Positions 48,565 to 57,040 of a stretch of DNA of 64,000 nucleotides are shown piece by piece. Position numbers and translations under genes: made by a program. This DNA comes from Nocardia salmonicida NBRC 13393 (GTDB taxonomy: Bacteria > Actinomycetota > Actinomycetes > Mycobacteriales > Mycobacteriaceae): assembly GCF_001613085.1 (NCBI RefSeq), contig NZ_BDBR01000005.1, positions 346,583 to 410,582 on the forward strand, read 5' to 3'. Position 1 is the first letter of the stretch, and each line of letters opens with the position of its first letter. The notes under the pieces were generated by a model. The model was not told where the DNA came from and ran no database searches. It saw only the letters and a list, made by a program, of their open reading frames with translations.

Positions 48565-49523
48565 GTGCTCGTGGCGCGGGGCACCGGTAGCCGGCGGAGT
48601 AGTTCGGTGATGACGTCCTCACCGCGAATGCGGCGGACCCACATCTCGGGACGCAGGGTGATGCGGTGCGACATCGCCGCCACCGCGAGCGCTTTCACGT
48701 CTTCGGGGATCACGTAGTCGCGCCCGAGTAGCAGGGCCCTCGCCCGTGACATCTGCACCAGATCGAGTTCGGCACGCGGGCTGGCGCCGACCTCCACCTG
48801 GGGATGGCTGCGGGTAGCCGAGGCCAGCGCCACGACATAGCTCACCACGTCGGGGTGCACGGTGACGAACTCGACCGACTGACGCATCTCCATCAGACCC
48901 TGCGCGTCGACGACCTGGCCCACCTGCGGTGCGGTGGAACCACGTTCGAGCCTGCGCCGGATCATCTGCGTCTCGTCGGCCTCGGAGAGGTAGCCCAGGC
49001 GCAGCTGGATGGCGAAGCGGTCGAGTTGAGCCTCGGGCAGCGGGTAGGTGCCCTCGTACTCGATCGGGTTGTCGGTGGCCAGTACCACGAACGGCTGTGG
49101 GAGCAGGAAGGTCTCGCCGTCGATGCTCACCTGCCCCTCGGCCATGGCCTCGAGCAGGGCGGCCTGGGTCTTGGGCGGAGTGCGGTTGATCTCGTCGGCG
49201 AGCAGCACATTGGTGAAGACCGGACCGCGACGGAAGTTGAACCGGCCCGACGCCATGTCGTAGATCGTCGAACCCAGCAGGTCGGCCGGCAGTAAATCCG
49301 GCGTGAACTGCACGCGGGTGAAGTCGAGTCCGAGCGCGGCCGCGAAAGACCGCGCGATCAAGGTCTTTCCGAGGCCTGGCAGGTCCTCGATGAGTACGTG
49401 CCCTCCGGCCAGCACGGCAATCATGATGAGCTGCATCTCATCTCGCTTGCCGACCACGACACGGCCCAGCTCACGCAGTACGGCATCGGAGCGCTGGACG
49501 GTCACGTTCAACGGCATTGTCAT
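48561..49523 (-). CDS. MoxR-family AAA+ ATPase
   Basis: A 320-residue AAA+ ATPase. Walker A is EDLPGLGKTLIARSF at about residue 46, Walker B VLLADEINR, sensor 1 VLATDNPIEYEGTYPLPEAQ and an arginine-finger region AQLDRFAIQL. Co-transcribed with DUF58, DUF4129 and small membrane genes; a chaperone-like role for envelope complexes is known for some relatives. Start ATG 49523 behind AGAGG. Confidence 0.92.
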   Translation of the reverse strand: MTMPLNVTVQRSDAVLRELGRVVVGKRDEMQLIMIAVLAGGHVLIEDLPGLGKTLIARSFAAALGLDFTRVQFTPDLLPADLLGSTIYDMASGRFNFRRGPVFTNVLLADEINRTPPKTQAALLEAMAEGQVSIDGETFLLPQPFVVLATDNPIEYEGTYPLPEAQLDRFAIQLRLGYLSEADETQMIRRRLERGSTAPQVGQVVDAQGLMEMRQSVEFVTVHPDVVSYVVALASATRSHPQVEVGASPRAELDLVQMSRARALLLGRDYVIPEDVKALAVAAMSHRITLRPEMWVRRIRGEDVITELLRRLPVPRATST

Positions 49524-49540
49524 CGGTGGCCTCTAACCCC

Positions 49541-50035
49541 TCACATCGTCTGCAAACGGCGCAGGATCTCATCCAGCGCCTCTTTACCCGGTGCGCGTCC
49601 GGTTTGATCGCGCAGCGCGGAGTTCGCCGGATCCACCCAGCGCCACAGTTCGGGTCCGAACTGCAGCTGACCGGCGGCCTCGGTGGCCCGGCGATTCTTG
49701 GAAACCCTCAGCCCCGTCGACAGCTCGAATTCCTTGGCGAGCAGGGGCCGCAGGTGTCGATCCCAGTCGGCACGGGTGCCGTCGGCGCGAGCGGTGAGCA
49801 TCTCGGCGCGCGCGTGCCAGCGAACGAGCATCTCGGCGGGACCGTTGTCGATGTATTCGGTGAGCGGTTCCTCGCGGATCACGCGGTGGCGCAGCGACCA
49901 GACCAGCATCGCGAGCGCCGCGGCCACCGGTATGGCGACCGCGAGCAGCACCGAGTCACGATCCAGACGCACCAACGCCACTTCGATCACAGCGACCGCG
50001 AGTACGGCCGTGACGATCACCGAGGTCCGATTCAC
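49541..50035 (-). CDS. Membrane protein between DUF4129 and moxR
   Basis: A 164-residue protein with two N-terminal helices (SVIVTAVLAVAVIEVALV and LLAVAIPVAAALAMLVWSL) and a soluble part rich in charged helices (AEMLVRWHARAEMLTARADG). GTG 50035 overlaps the preceding gene's stop by four bases. Its family is not recognised by me, but this position in MoxR operons is regularly filled by such a protein. Confidence 0.75.
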   Translation of the reverse strand: MNRTSVIVTAVLAVAVIEVALVRLDRDSVLLAVAIPVAAALAMLVWSLRHRVIREEPLTEYIDNGPAEMLVRWHARAEMLTARADGTRADWDRHLRPLLAKEFELSTGLRVSKNRRATEAAGQLQFGPELWRWVDPANSALRDQTGRAPGKEALDEILRRLQTM

Positions 50036-51012
50036 GCCGTCACCAGCCGGCGTTGCAGGTCGGTGAGCACGATGCGCAGCAGTTGTTCGGCGCGCATGCG
50101 CTGCCATTCGAGCATCGAGTGCGGGCTGAACCGCGCCTCCTCGAACAGCGCGACCAGCTCACGGGCCGAAGCATCGTGCAGCACACCGCTTTCGAAGGCC
50201 CTGGCGAGAACCTCCATCGGGGTGTCGGAGGCCAGCGGGCGGGCGGCGAGGTCGCTGGACAGGCCGCGCTCCATCGCCACATAACAGGCGATGATGGCGG
50301 TACGCGGGTCCTGACCCGGGGCGTTCATCGCGGCCAGGCCCATTTCGGCGGCGCGCGTGAGCGAATCGACTTCGCTGGCGGTCGGTTCGTTCTCGACGGG
50401 CGCGGCAGGGGCCGGTTCGCGGCGCGCGGCCACGGCGACGACGACCAGACCGACCAGCGCGACCACGATCAGCACGATGGCCAGGATCGCCGCGATCACC
50501 AGGGCGGTGCCGGTGAGTTCCGTGGGTCCGGTCGTGGGGTCCGCGGCATGGGTGTCGGTGGTGGGGACGGGGCCGGAGCCCTCGGCCAGCGTTTCGGCGG
50601 CCGGGCGCATCGGGCGGGCGCCGGGCAGCAGGAACAGCGCGGTGACGCCACCGGCGAAGATCAGCGCGACCGTGGCCACGGCGATCGGGACCAGCAGCGC
50701 CATCCTGCGCCACTGGATGCGCGGCATGGCCTCGCGTTCGGCTTCCGGCATCGCCAGCGGCAGTCGATGCTGGCTGGCGATCACGCCCGCCACCAGGATG
50801 ACGATCGAGACCAGCAGCAAGACCGGCATCACGGCGACGAGCAGCGGCGAAGGAGCGCCGGTCGAGTTCGACCCGGCGCCGGGCAGACTGCCCTGCAACG
50901 CGATCGTCGCGGCGACGACCAGTGCGATCACGACAATCGCCCGCGTAATGGGCTGATTCACCCCGATCACAGCTGTACCACCAAACCCCGAGAGACTGCA
51001 CAAAACAGCCAC
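50032..51012 (-). CDS. DUF4129-type membrane protein
   Basis: A protein of up to 326 residues with four hydrophobic segments (AIVVIALVVAATIAL, LLVAVMPVLLLVSIVILV, LLVPIAVATVALIFA, LVIAAILAIVLIVVALVGLV) and a C-terminal DUF4129 domain: AIIACYVAMERGLSSD, DTPMEVLARAF, ELVALFEEARFSPHSM. DUF4129 resembles the C-terminal part of transglutaminase-like membrane proteins and accompanies MoxR/DUF58. The start is uncertain: ATG 51012 is the longest, GTG 50970 or 50961 (VNQPITR) would begin just before the first helix. Confidence 0.8.
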   Translation of the reverse strand: MAVLCSLSGFGGTAVIGVNQPITRAIVVIALVVAATIALQGSLPGAGSNSTGAPSPLLVAVMPVLLLVSIVILVAGVIASQHRLPLAMPEAEREAMPRIQWRRMALLVPIAVATVALIFAGGVTALFLLPGARPMRPAAETLAEGSGPVPTTDTHAADPTTGPTELTGTALVIAAILAIVLIVVALVGLVVVAVAARREPAPAAPVENEPTASEVDSLTRAAEMGLAAMNAPGQDPRTAIIACYVAMERGLSSDLAARPLASDTPMEVLARAFESGVLHDASARELVALFEEARFSPHSMLEWQRMRAEQLLRIVLTDLQRRLVTA

Positions 51013-51099
51013 ATAGTTACATGCCGAGTGGTCCGCTCGAGAGAAAATCGATGCTTTTGGACCCTCTCCTAATATTGTCCCCCTGGGATCAAGGGCATG

Positions 51100-52179
51100 C
51101 TACGCAGTGCGAACGTTTAACTCGCCAGTTAATGGCAACTCACCGAGTCGGCTGGCGGTGCGCGCCAGATCTGGAATCGCGGGGACGCCAGCGGTCAGCT
51201 CGTGTGGGGGTTCGGGGGCGTGGACGGTGAACGGGAGATCGGCGTCGTAGAGGACGTCGACGAGGTTCACCAAGCGCATGGCCCAGTCGGGCGGGACTTC
51301 GCGTAGCGGCGGGACCTCGCGCAGAGTCCAGTGGCGGTAGCGCTCGGCGAGACGGAGATAGTCGGCCGCGTTGGTGGGGGCGGCACAGATGTCGTGGAAG
51401 CCGACGGTGATGGCGTCGGCGGTGGCGTGGGCGCGGAGGTTTCGGCCGTTGCCGATGGGCACGTCGACGCGCGGGAACGCTGATTCGATACCCGCGGTGA
51501 CCACGTATCGACCCGCGAGGAAGCCGGTGTCGCGGTGTGCGGTCCTGGTGCGGTAATCGAGCGGTCCGTCGAGGGTGACGGTGTCGAGGTTGGCGAGGAT
51601 CCGCGCGATGGTGGGCCGGAAGTGGTCATGGAACAGGGGATTGGGCAGCAGGCCCTCGGGCCGGTAGTTGGAGGTGACCACGAGGGTGCGGCGCTCGGCG
51701 AAGAGGGTGTCGAGCATGCGGGCGACGAGCATGGCGTCGCCGATATCGGTGACGTGGAATTCGTCGAAGCAGACCAGGTCGGCGTCACCGAGGAGTTCGC
51801 CGATCGCGCGTTCGATCGAGCCGAGGGCGTGGGTGGCCGCGTGCAGCGACGCGAAGAAGGCATGGAAGTGGAAGCGGCGCTTGCGCTCTGTGTCGACCGT
51901 GGCGAAGAAGCGGTCCATCACCATGGTCTTGCCCCGACCCGGGCGACCGTGCAGGTAGACGCCGGACCGATCCGGGCGCAGGTCGGCGGGCTGCTCGGGT
52001 CGACCAGCATTGCCGCGCCCGAAGGGACGCATGAGCGGAATGCCGAACCAGCCCGTGCGCCGACCGCCGCGTTCAGCGGGGCGTCGGGCACCGAGGGGGC
52101 GGCCCGGATCCAACAGTGATTCGAGCGCGCGCAGGGCCGCCTGTTGTGCGGGGTCGAGCACCACGGTGTCGGGTTTCAT
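51100..52179 (-). CDS. zapE: ZapE/AFG1-family ATPase
   Basis: A 359-residue P-loop ATPase. Walker A is YLHGRPGRGKTMVMDRFF, Walker B DLVCFDEFHVTDIGDAMLVA, and TLVVTSNYRPEGLLPNPLF is the sensor region; all are ZapE/AFG1 signatures. ZapE is tied to division-ring constriction in E. coli, AFG1 to mitochondrial protein turnover. Start ATG 52179 behind AAGGAG; longer frames enter the palindromic operator. Divergent from a TetR gene. Confidence 0.88.
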   Translation of the reverse strand: MKPDTVVLDPAQQAALRALESLLDPGRPLGARRPAERGGRRTGWFGIPLMRPFGRGNAGRPEQPADLRPDRSGVYLHGRPGRGKTMVMDRFFATVDTERKRRFHFHAFFASLHAATHALGSIERAIGELLGDADLVCFDEFHVTDIGDAMLVARMLDTLFAERRTLVVTSNYRPEGLLPNPLFHDHFRPTIARILANLDTVTLDGPLDYRTRTAHRDTGFLAGRYVVTAGIESAFPRVDVPIGNGRNLRAHATADAITVGFHDICAAPTNAADYLRLAERYRHWTLREVPPLREVPPDWAMRLVNLVDVLYDADLPFTVHAPEPPHELTAGVPAIPDLARTASRLGELPLTGELNVRTA

Positions 52180-52190
52180 GCGAACTCCTT

Positions 52191-52214
52191 CGTCCTCTAC
52201 AGTTGTAGAGGACG
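52191..52214. promoter_or_regulatory. Palindromic TetR operator between zapE and tetR
   Basis: Eleven-base perfect arms CGTCCTCTACA and TGTAGAGGACG around a two-base centre. It is 11 bp from the zapE ATG and 29 bp from the TetR ATG, so a bound dimer would block both. Confidence 0.82.
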
Positions 52215-52243
52215 GGCGTCGCGGACGGCCAGGAGAGGTGACG

Positions 52244-52849
52244 ATGTCCACAGACCGGCGGGTGCGGATCGTGGCGGGGGCCATCGAACTCATCGCGACA
52301 CAGGGAATCCGCGCACTCACCCATCGCGCGGTGGATACCCGGCTGGCATTGCCACCGGGTTCGACCTCCTATTACTTCCGCACCCGACAAGCGTTGATCG
52401 AGGCGGTGGCGGACGGGATCACCGCTCGATCGCGCTCGGATTTCCTGGCCGCACAGCGGGAATTCGCGAACCGACAATCACTGGACCCAGCCCAGGTCGC
52501 GCGCGATATCGCGACGTGGCTCGCGCAGCTGCTCACGCATCGCCGCAACGAGCTGATCGCCCGGCACGCCTTGATCATCGAAGTCCTGTCCGACCCCGAG
52601 CTGCACGCCCGCCTGGCAGGCAGCCTGTTCTCGCTGGACCGCGCCACCGCGCTGTTCGACGCGCTCGGCGCCGTCGATCCCCGCGCGTCAGCCCGCGACT
52701 TCCTCGCGCTACTGGAAGGACTCGTCTTCGATCGGTTCGCGGGACTGCGCGCGGGATCGGCGGCCGACGTCGATCAGCTCGCCCGGCCACTGGCTGATTT
52801 CCTCACAAGTGGTCGTAACTATCAGCCCTGCCAACCGAATTCGGAATAA
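52244..52849 (+). CDS. TetR-family regulator divergent from zapE
   Basis: A 201-residue TetR protein: HTH RIVAGAIELIATQGIRALTH and PPGSTSYYFRTRQALIEAV (residues 6-50), then a helical ligand domain. Start ATG 52244 behind AGGAGAGGTG; the longer frame to 52010 lies in zapE. It probably binds the palindrome at 52191. It overlaps the convergent NUDIX gene by 28 bp. Ligand unknown. Confidence 0.87.
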   Translation: MSTDRRVRIVAGAIELIATQGIRALTHRAVDTRLALPPGSTSYYFRTRQALIEAVADGITARSRSDFLAAQREFANRQSLDPAQVARDIATWLAQLLTHRRNELIARHALIIEVLSDPELHARLAGSLFSLDRATALFDALGAVDPRASARDFLALLEGLVFDRFAGLRAGSAADVDQLARPLADFLTSGRNYQPCQPNSE

Positions 52850-53259
52850 GGCTCGGCTGAATTCAACGCCGCCAATCCGAGCGCGGAATATTCGATCAGA
52901 TCGTCGGGTAGTTCGCCGAGCAAAAACCATTGCAGCGCATAGCATTTATCGGGCTCGCGATTGAAAGGTTCACCGCGCCAATCCTCGACGCGAAAGAACA
53001 GGCCGAGACGGGAGTCGCTGCCCGGTGCGGTGACATGGGCGACGTGCACCAGGCGCAGGGCCGCGGGATCGATCTCGACCCCGACCTCCTCCGCGGCTTC
53101 GCGGACCGCGGCCGTCGCCGCCGATTCGTCGGCCTCGAGTTTTCCCGCGGGCAGGTGCCAGCGGTGATCGAACCCGTCGCCGCTGCGGCGCAGGCTCAGC
53201 AGGACCTCGTCGCCGCGGATCAGCAGGATGTGCACGTCGACCAGGTGGCGGGGAGTCAC
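52822..53259 (-). CDS. NUDIX hydrolase
   Basis: A 145-residue NUDIX protein with a complete box GKLEADESAATAAVREAAEEVG (Gly39, Glu45, Arg53, Glu54, Glu57, Glu58, Gly60). It hydrolyses a nucleoside diphosphate derivative; the specific substrate cannot be told. Start GTG 53259. It ends 28 bp inside the TetR frame, tail to tail. Confidence 0.88.
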   Translation of the reverse strand: MTPRHLVDVHILLIRGDEVLLSLRRSGDGFDHRWHLPAGKLEADESAATAAVREAAEEVGVEIDPAALRLVHVAHVTAPGSDSRLGLFFRVEDWRGEPFNREPDKCYALQWFLLGELPDDLIEYSALGLAALNSAEPYSEFGWQG

Positions 53260-53284
53260 CTGGTCGAGCGTAGAAGGGCCGAGG

Positions 53285-54469
53285 CTACGACGTCAGCACC
53301 AGCCCGGAGGTGGGGACGCCGGTGCCCGCGGTGACGAGGATGCGTTCCAGGGCGTCCACCTGGTTCACCGAGGTACCGCGGATCTGACGGACCGCCTCGG
53401 CGATGCCGTTCATGCCGTGGATATAGGCCTCACCCAGCTGGCCGCCGTGGGTATTGAGCGGAAGGCGCCCGCCGAGCTCGATGGCGCCGTCGGCGATGAA
53501 GTTCTTGGCTTCGCCGCGGGGGCAGAAGCCGAGCTCCTCGAGCTGCATGAGGACGAACGGGGTGAAGTGGTCGTAGAGGATCGCGGCCTGCATATCGGCG
53601 GCGGTCAGGCCGCTCTGCGCCCACAGCTGGTCGCCGACGAGACCCATTTCCGGCAGGCCGGTCATGGCGTCGCGGTAGTAGCTGGTCATCACGTACTGGT
53701 CGGCGCCGCTGCCCTGTGCGGCGGCCGCGATGATCGCGGGGCGCTGCGGGAGGTCGCGGGCGCGTTCGGCGCTGGTGACCACGATGGCGACACCGCCGTC
53801 GGATTCCTGGCAGCAGTCGAGCAGGTGCAGCGGTTCGGCGATCCAGCGCGAATCCTGGTGCTGTTCCAGGGTGATCGGCTTGCCGTAGAAGAAGGCATTG
53901 GGGTTCACCGCGGCGTGCTTGCGGTCGGCGACCGCCACCGCGCCGAAATCGGCACTGGTCGCGCCGGTGACGTGCATGTAGCGGCGGGCGACCATCGCGA
54001 CCTGCGCGGCGGGCGTGCCGAGCCCCTGCGGGTAGGCCCAGCCCGCGTCGATCCCCGATGACGTGGGCGCGGCGGCCAGCGCGGGCGAGAACTGTCCGAA
54101 CCGAGCGCCGGACCGTTCGTTGAACGCGCGATAGGCCACCACCACATCGGCGACCCCGGTGGCTACCGCCATGGCGGCCTGCTGCACGGTCGCGCACGCG
54201 GCACCGCCGCCATAACCGATGTGGCTGAAGAACTTCAGACTCGGGATGCCGACCGCCCTGGCCACTGCGGCCTGGGTGTTGGTGTCCATGGTGAAGGTGG
54301 TGAGGCCGTCGACATCCTCAGGCGTGAGGCCGGCGTCGGCCAGCGCCGCGCTCACAGCCTCGGCGGCCAAACGCAATTCGCTGCGGCCGGAGTCCTTGGA
54401 GAAGTCGGTCGCGCCGATGCCGACAATGGCGGCGTGTCCGGAGAGACCGGCCCGGGCAGTGGTGCTCAT
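53285..54469 (-). CDS. ltp2: Side-chain retro-aldolase Ltp2
   Basis: A 394-residue thiolase-like lipid-transfer protein matching Rv3540c. Ltp2 with ChsH2 cleaves the 17-hydroxy-20-carboxy-pregnane CoA thioester, removing the final propionyl-CoA and leaving a 17-ketosteroid. Features are HAAIVGIGATDFSKDSG, FFSHIGYGGGAACATVQQA, YDHFTPFVLMQLEELGFC and LPLNTHGGQLGEAYIHGMNG. ATG 54469 overlaps the chsH1 stop. Last gene of the fadE34-ltp2 operon; the next gene starts without a visible strong terminator. Confidence 0.93.
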   Translation of the reverse strand: MSTTARAGLSGHAAIVGIGATDFSKDSGRSELRLAAEAVSAALADAGLTPEDVDGLTTFTMDTNTQAAVARAVGIPSLKFFSHIGYGGGAACATVQQAAMAVATGVADVVVAYRAFNERSGARFGQFSPALAAAPTSSGIDAGWAYPQGLGTPAAQVAMVARRYMHVTGATSADFGAVAVADRKHAAVNPNAFFYGKPITLEQHQDSRWIAEPLHLLDCCQESDGGVAIVVTSAERARDLPQRPAIIAAAAQGSGADQYVMTSYYRDAMTGLPEMGLVGDQLWAQSGLTAADMQAAILYDHFTPFVLMQLEELGFCPRGEAKNFIADGAIELGGRLPLNTHGGQLGEAYIHGMNGIAEAVRQIRGTSVNQVDALERILVTAGTGVPTSGLVLTS

Positions 54470-54888
54470 TTCGGCTCCAGATCGGGAAGGGCGATGACGG
54501 CCGTGGCGGTGATGTGCTCGCCGAGGCTGTCTTTGCCGTGCACGTCGATGGTGACCTGGGTGCCGTCGATCTCGGTGACCGTGCCGGAAAGGGTCAGGGT
54601 GTCACCGGCGTACAGCGGCACGCCGAGACGAAGAGCGATGCGCTTGACCAGCGCACGCGGACCGGCCCAGTCGGTGACGAAGCGCTGCACCAGACCGGTG
54701 TCGGTGAGGATGTTGACGAAGATGTCGCTCGACCCGCGCTCGACCGCCTTGTCGCGGTCGTGGTGCACATCCTGGAAGTCCCTGGTGGCCAGCGCGGTGC
54801 TGATCACGAAGGTGGGATCGGCGTGAATCGCCAACTCCGGCAGCACAGTTCCCACCGCGAGGGTGGCGAGTTCGACCGTGGGGGTCAT
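54466..54888 (-). CDS. chsH1: MaoC-like hydratase subunit ChsH1
   Basis: A 140-residue single hot-dog protein matching Rv3541c, catalytic partner of ChsH2 in hydration of the 17(20)-enoyl-CoA. The hydratase motif is ATRDFQDVHHDRDKAVERGS, followed by DIFVNILTDTGLVQRFVTDW. The chosen start ATG 54888 has AAAGGA upstream and matches the expected N-terminus; GTG 54912, overlapping the chsH2 stop, would add eight residues. Confidence 0.92.
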   Translation of the reverse strand: MTPTVELATLAVGTVLPELAIHADPTFVISTALATRDFQDVHHDRDKAVERGSSDIFVNILTDTGLVQRFVTDWAGPRALVKRIALRLGVPLYAGDTLTLSGTVTEIDGTQVTIDVHGKDSLGEHITATAVIALPDLEPK

Positions 54889-54908
54889 CGAGGCGTCCTT
54901 TGCGGTCA

Positions 54909-55880
54909 TCACACGGCCTGCCAGTACGGCAGCACGGTTCCGTCGGCGAGCTTTTCGAAGGCGACGCGGACGGGCACATCGATGGCGACCTCGGCCGGGT
55001 CGATGCCCCGCAGTTCGCCGAGCACGCGCACGCCTTCGTCGAGTTCCACCAGGGCGACGACGAAGGGCAGGTCGCGACCGGGCACCTTCGGCGCGTGGTG
55101 CACGACGAAGCTGAACACGGTGCCGGTGCCCGCCGCCACGACGTAGTCGCCTGGCTCCGCCTTGTCCTGCCAGAGGGCGGGAATCGGCGGGTGCCGCAGC
55201 GAACCGTCGGGCAGCCGCTGGATCCGCAGCTCGCCGATTTCGGTACCGGCCCAGAAGAATTCGGTGTCGCGCGAGATCACCGGACCGACCCGGCCCTCGG
55301 GCGCGGTCTCGATCCCGTCCGTGGCGGGCGCGGCCGCGGCGGTGCCGGGGGCGAACTTCAGCAGCCGGAACAGCATTTCGGTGACGACCTCGTCACCGAC
55401 CGACCAGGTGGTGGCGTAGGTGAGGAACCAGCCGTCACCCAGCCCGGTTCGCTTGGGGCCCTTGACTTCCGCCAGCTTGCTGGTGACCTGTACCTCTTCA
55501 CCGGGCCGCACATAACGGTGGTAGGTCTGCTCGCAGTTGGTGGCGACGACCGAGGTGTAGCCCGCCGCGTCGAACAGCTCGTTGGCGAGGTTCATCGGGT
55601 CGTCGGCGGCCCGGACTCCGTGCAGTCCCTGCATGGTCCATACCTGGGCCATCGCGGGGGGCGCGACAATGCCGGGATGCCCCGCCGCCCTGGCGGCTTC
55701 GTCGTCGACGTAGATCGGGTTGGCGTCGCCGAGGGCCTCGACCCAGTTGTGGATCATCGGCTGGTTCACCGGATCACGACCGACGCGCGGCGCCGACTCC
55801 CCCGCCGCGACGATCTTCGCCGCGCCCTCTGCGAGTTCTTCTGCGGTGACCGATTCCGGCACGCGCCGCTCCTTGTTCAT
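54909..55880 (-). CDS. chsH2: MaoC-DUF35 hydratase subunit ChsH2
   Basis: A 323-residue two-domain protein matching Rv3542c. The N-terminal MaoC-like domain (about residues 25-185; NQPMIHNWVEALGDANPIYV, HPGIVAPPAMAQVW) pairs with ChsH1; the C-terminal DUF35 domain (about 200-323; FFWAGTEIGELRIQRLPDGS, VVHHAPKVPGRDLPFVVALV) binds Ltp2. This joins hydration and retro-aldol cleavage. Overlaps the fadE29 stop by four bases. Confidence 0.93.
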   Translation of the reverse strand: MNKERRVPESVTAEELAEGAAKIVAAGESAPRVGRDPVNQPMIHNWVEALGDANPIYVDDEAARAAGHPGIVAPPAMAQVWTMQGLHGVRAADDPMNLANELFDAAGYTSVVATNCEQTYHRYVRPGEEVQVTSKLAEVKGPKRTGLGDGWFLTYATTWSVGDEVVTEMLFRLLKFAPGTAAAAPATDGIETAPEGRVGPVISRDTEFFWAGTEIGELRIQRLPDGSLRHPPIPALWQDKAEPGDYVVAAGTGTVFSFVVHHAPKVPGRDLPFVVALVELDEGVRVLGELRGIDPAEVAIDVPVRVAFEKLADGTVLPYWQAV

Positions 55881-57040
55881 CGGGGTACGCGCGGGAGGTC
55901 GAGGCCGGCCGTGGCGACCAGTTCGCGCATGATCTCGTTCACGCCGCCACCGAAGGTGACGACGAGGTTCTGCTTGGTGCGCCGGTCCAGCCAGCCGAGC
56001 AGCTCGGCGGTGCCGGGCTCGGCCGAGTCGCCGTAGCGGCCGATGATCTCCTCCACGAGGCGACCCGCGTCCTGCAGCGATTCGGTGGAGAAGATCTTGG
56101 TCGCCGAGGCGTCGGCGATCACCGCGTTCTGCGCCGCGGACGTATCGGCCGCCGCGACCTGCCAGTTCAGCAATTCGTTGAGCCGAACCATGGTGCGCAC
56201 CCGACCGAGCGCGCGCCGAACCTCGGGCTCGCCGAGCAGGCTGTGCTGCGCCGACCAGTCACGCAGGCGGTCGTAGAGCTGTTCGATCTTGCCCGAGGGG
56301 CCGAGGCTGACGCGCTCGTGGTTGAGCTGGGTGGTGATCAGCCGCCAGCCGCGGTTCTCCTCGCCGACGAGCATCTCCGCGGGCACCCGCACATCGTCGA
56401 AGTACGTGGCGTTGGTGTGGTGGGCGCCGTCGCAGGTGATGATCGGGGTCCAGGAGTAGCCGGGGTCCTTGGTGTCCACGATGAGGATCGTGATGCCGCG
56501 GTGGCGGGACTCGACCGAGCCGGTGCGGCACGCCATCCAGACGTAGTCGGCCTCGTGGGCGCCGGTGGTGAAGATCTTCTGCCCGTTGACGATCCAGTCA
56601 CCGTCGCCGTCGCGCACCGCGGTGGTCCGCAGTGCGGCGAGGTCGGTGCCCGCCGACGGCTCGGAGTAGCCGATGGCGAAATGGATGTCGCCGGAGAGGA
56701 TTCCGGGCAGGAACTTCTTCTTCTGCGCGTCGGTGCCGTACTTCTGCAGGGTCGGCCCCACGGTCAGCAGGGTGACCAAGGGCAGCGGAACATCGGCGCG
56801 GACGGCCTCGTTGAAGAAGATCTGCTGTTCCATCGGGCCGAAACCCTGGCCGCCGAACTCCTTGGGCCAGCCGACACCGAGCCAGCCGTCGCGGCCCATC
56901 CGGCGCACCACCTCGCGGTAGGTGTCGCCGTGCCGGTCCACCGCCATCGCCGCGGCCTCGGCCGGGCTGATGAGATCGGCGAAATAGGAACGCAATTCTT
57001 CGCGCAACCGCCGCTGTTCAGCGGTCAGATCGATGAACAT
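55877..57040 (-). CDS. fadE29: Acyl-CoA dehydrogenase FadE29 (ChsE2)
   Basis: A 387-residue acyl-CoA dehydrogenase subunit matching Rv3543c in sequence and length. It has FAIGYSEPSAGTDLAALRTT, WIVNGQKIFTTGAHEADYVW and the C-terminal VTFGGGVNEIMRELVA. With FadE28 it forms the alpha2beta2 enzyme that oxidises the three-carbon side chain CoA ester. Start ATG 57040 lies 16 bp inside fadE28, a strongly coupled pair. Confidence 0.93.
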   Translation of the reverse strand: MFIDLTAEQRRLREELRSYFADLISPAEAAAMAVDRHGDTYREVVRRMGRDGWLGVGWPKEFGGQGFGPMEQQIFFNEAVRADVPLPLVTLLTVGPTLQKYGTDAQKKKFLPGILSGDIHFAIGYSEPSAGTDLAALRTTAVRDGDGDWIVNGQKIFTTGAHEADYVWMACRTGSVESRHRGITILIVDTKDPGYSWTPIITCDGAHHTNATYFDDVRVPAEMLVGEENRGWRLITTQLNHERVSLGPSGKIEQLYDRLRDWSAQHSLLGEPEVRRALGRVRTMVRLNELLNWQVAAADTSAAQNAVIADASATKIFSTESLQDAGRLVEEIIGRYGDSAEPGTAELLGWLDRRTKQNLVVTFGGGVNEIMRELVATAGLDLPRVPR

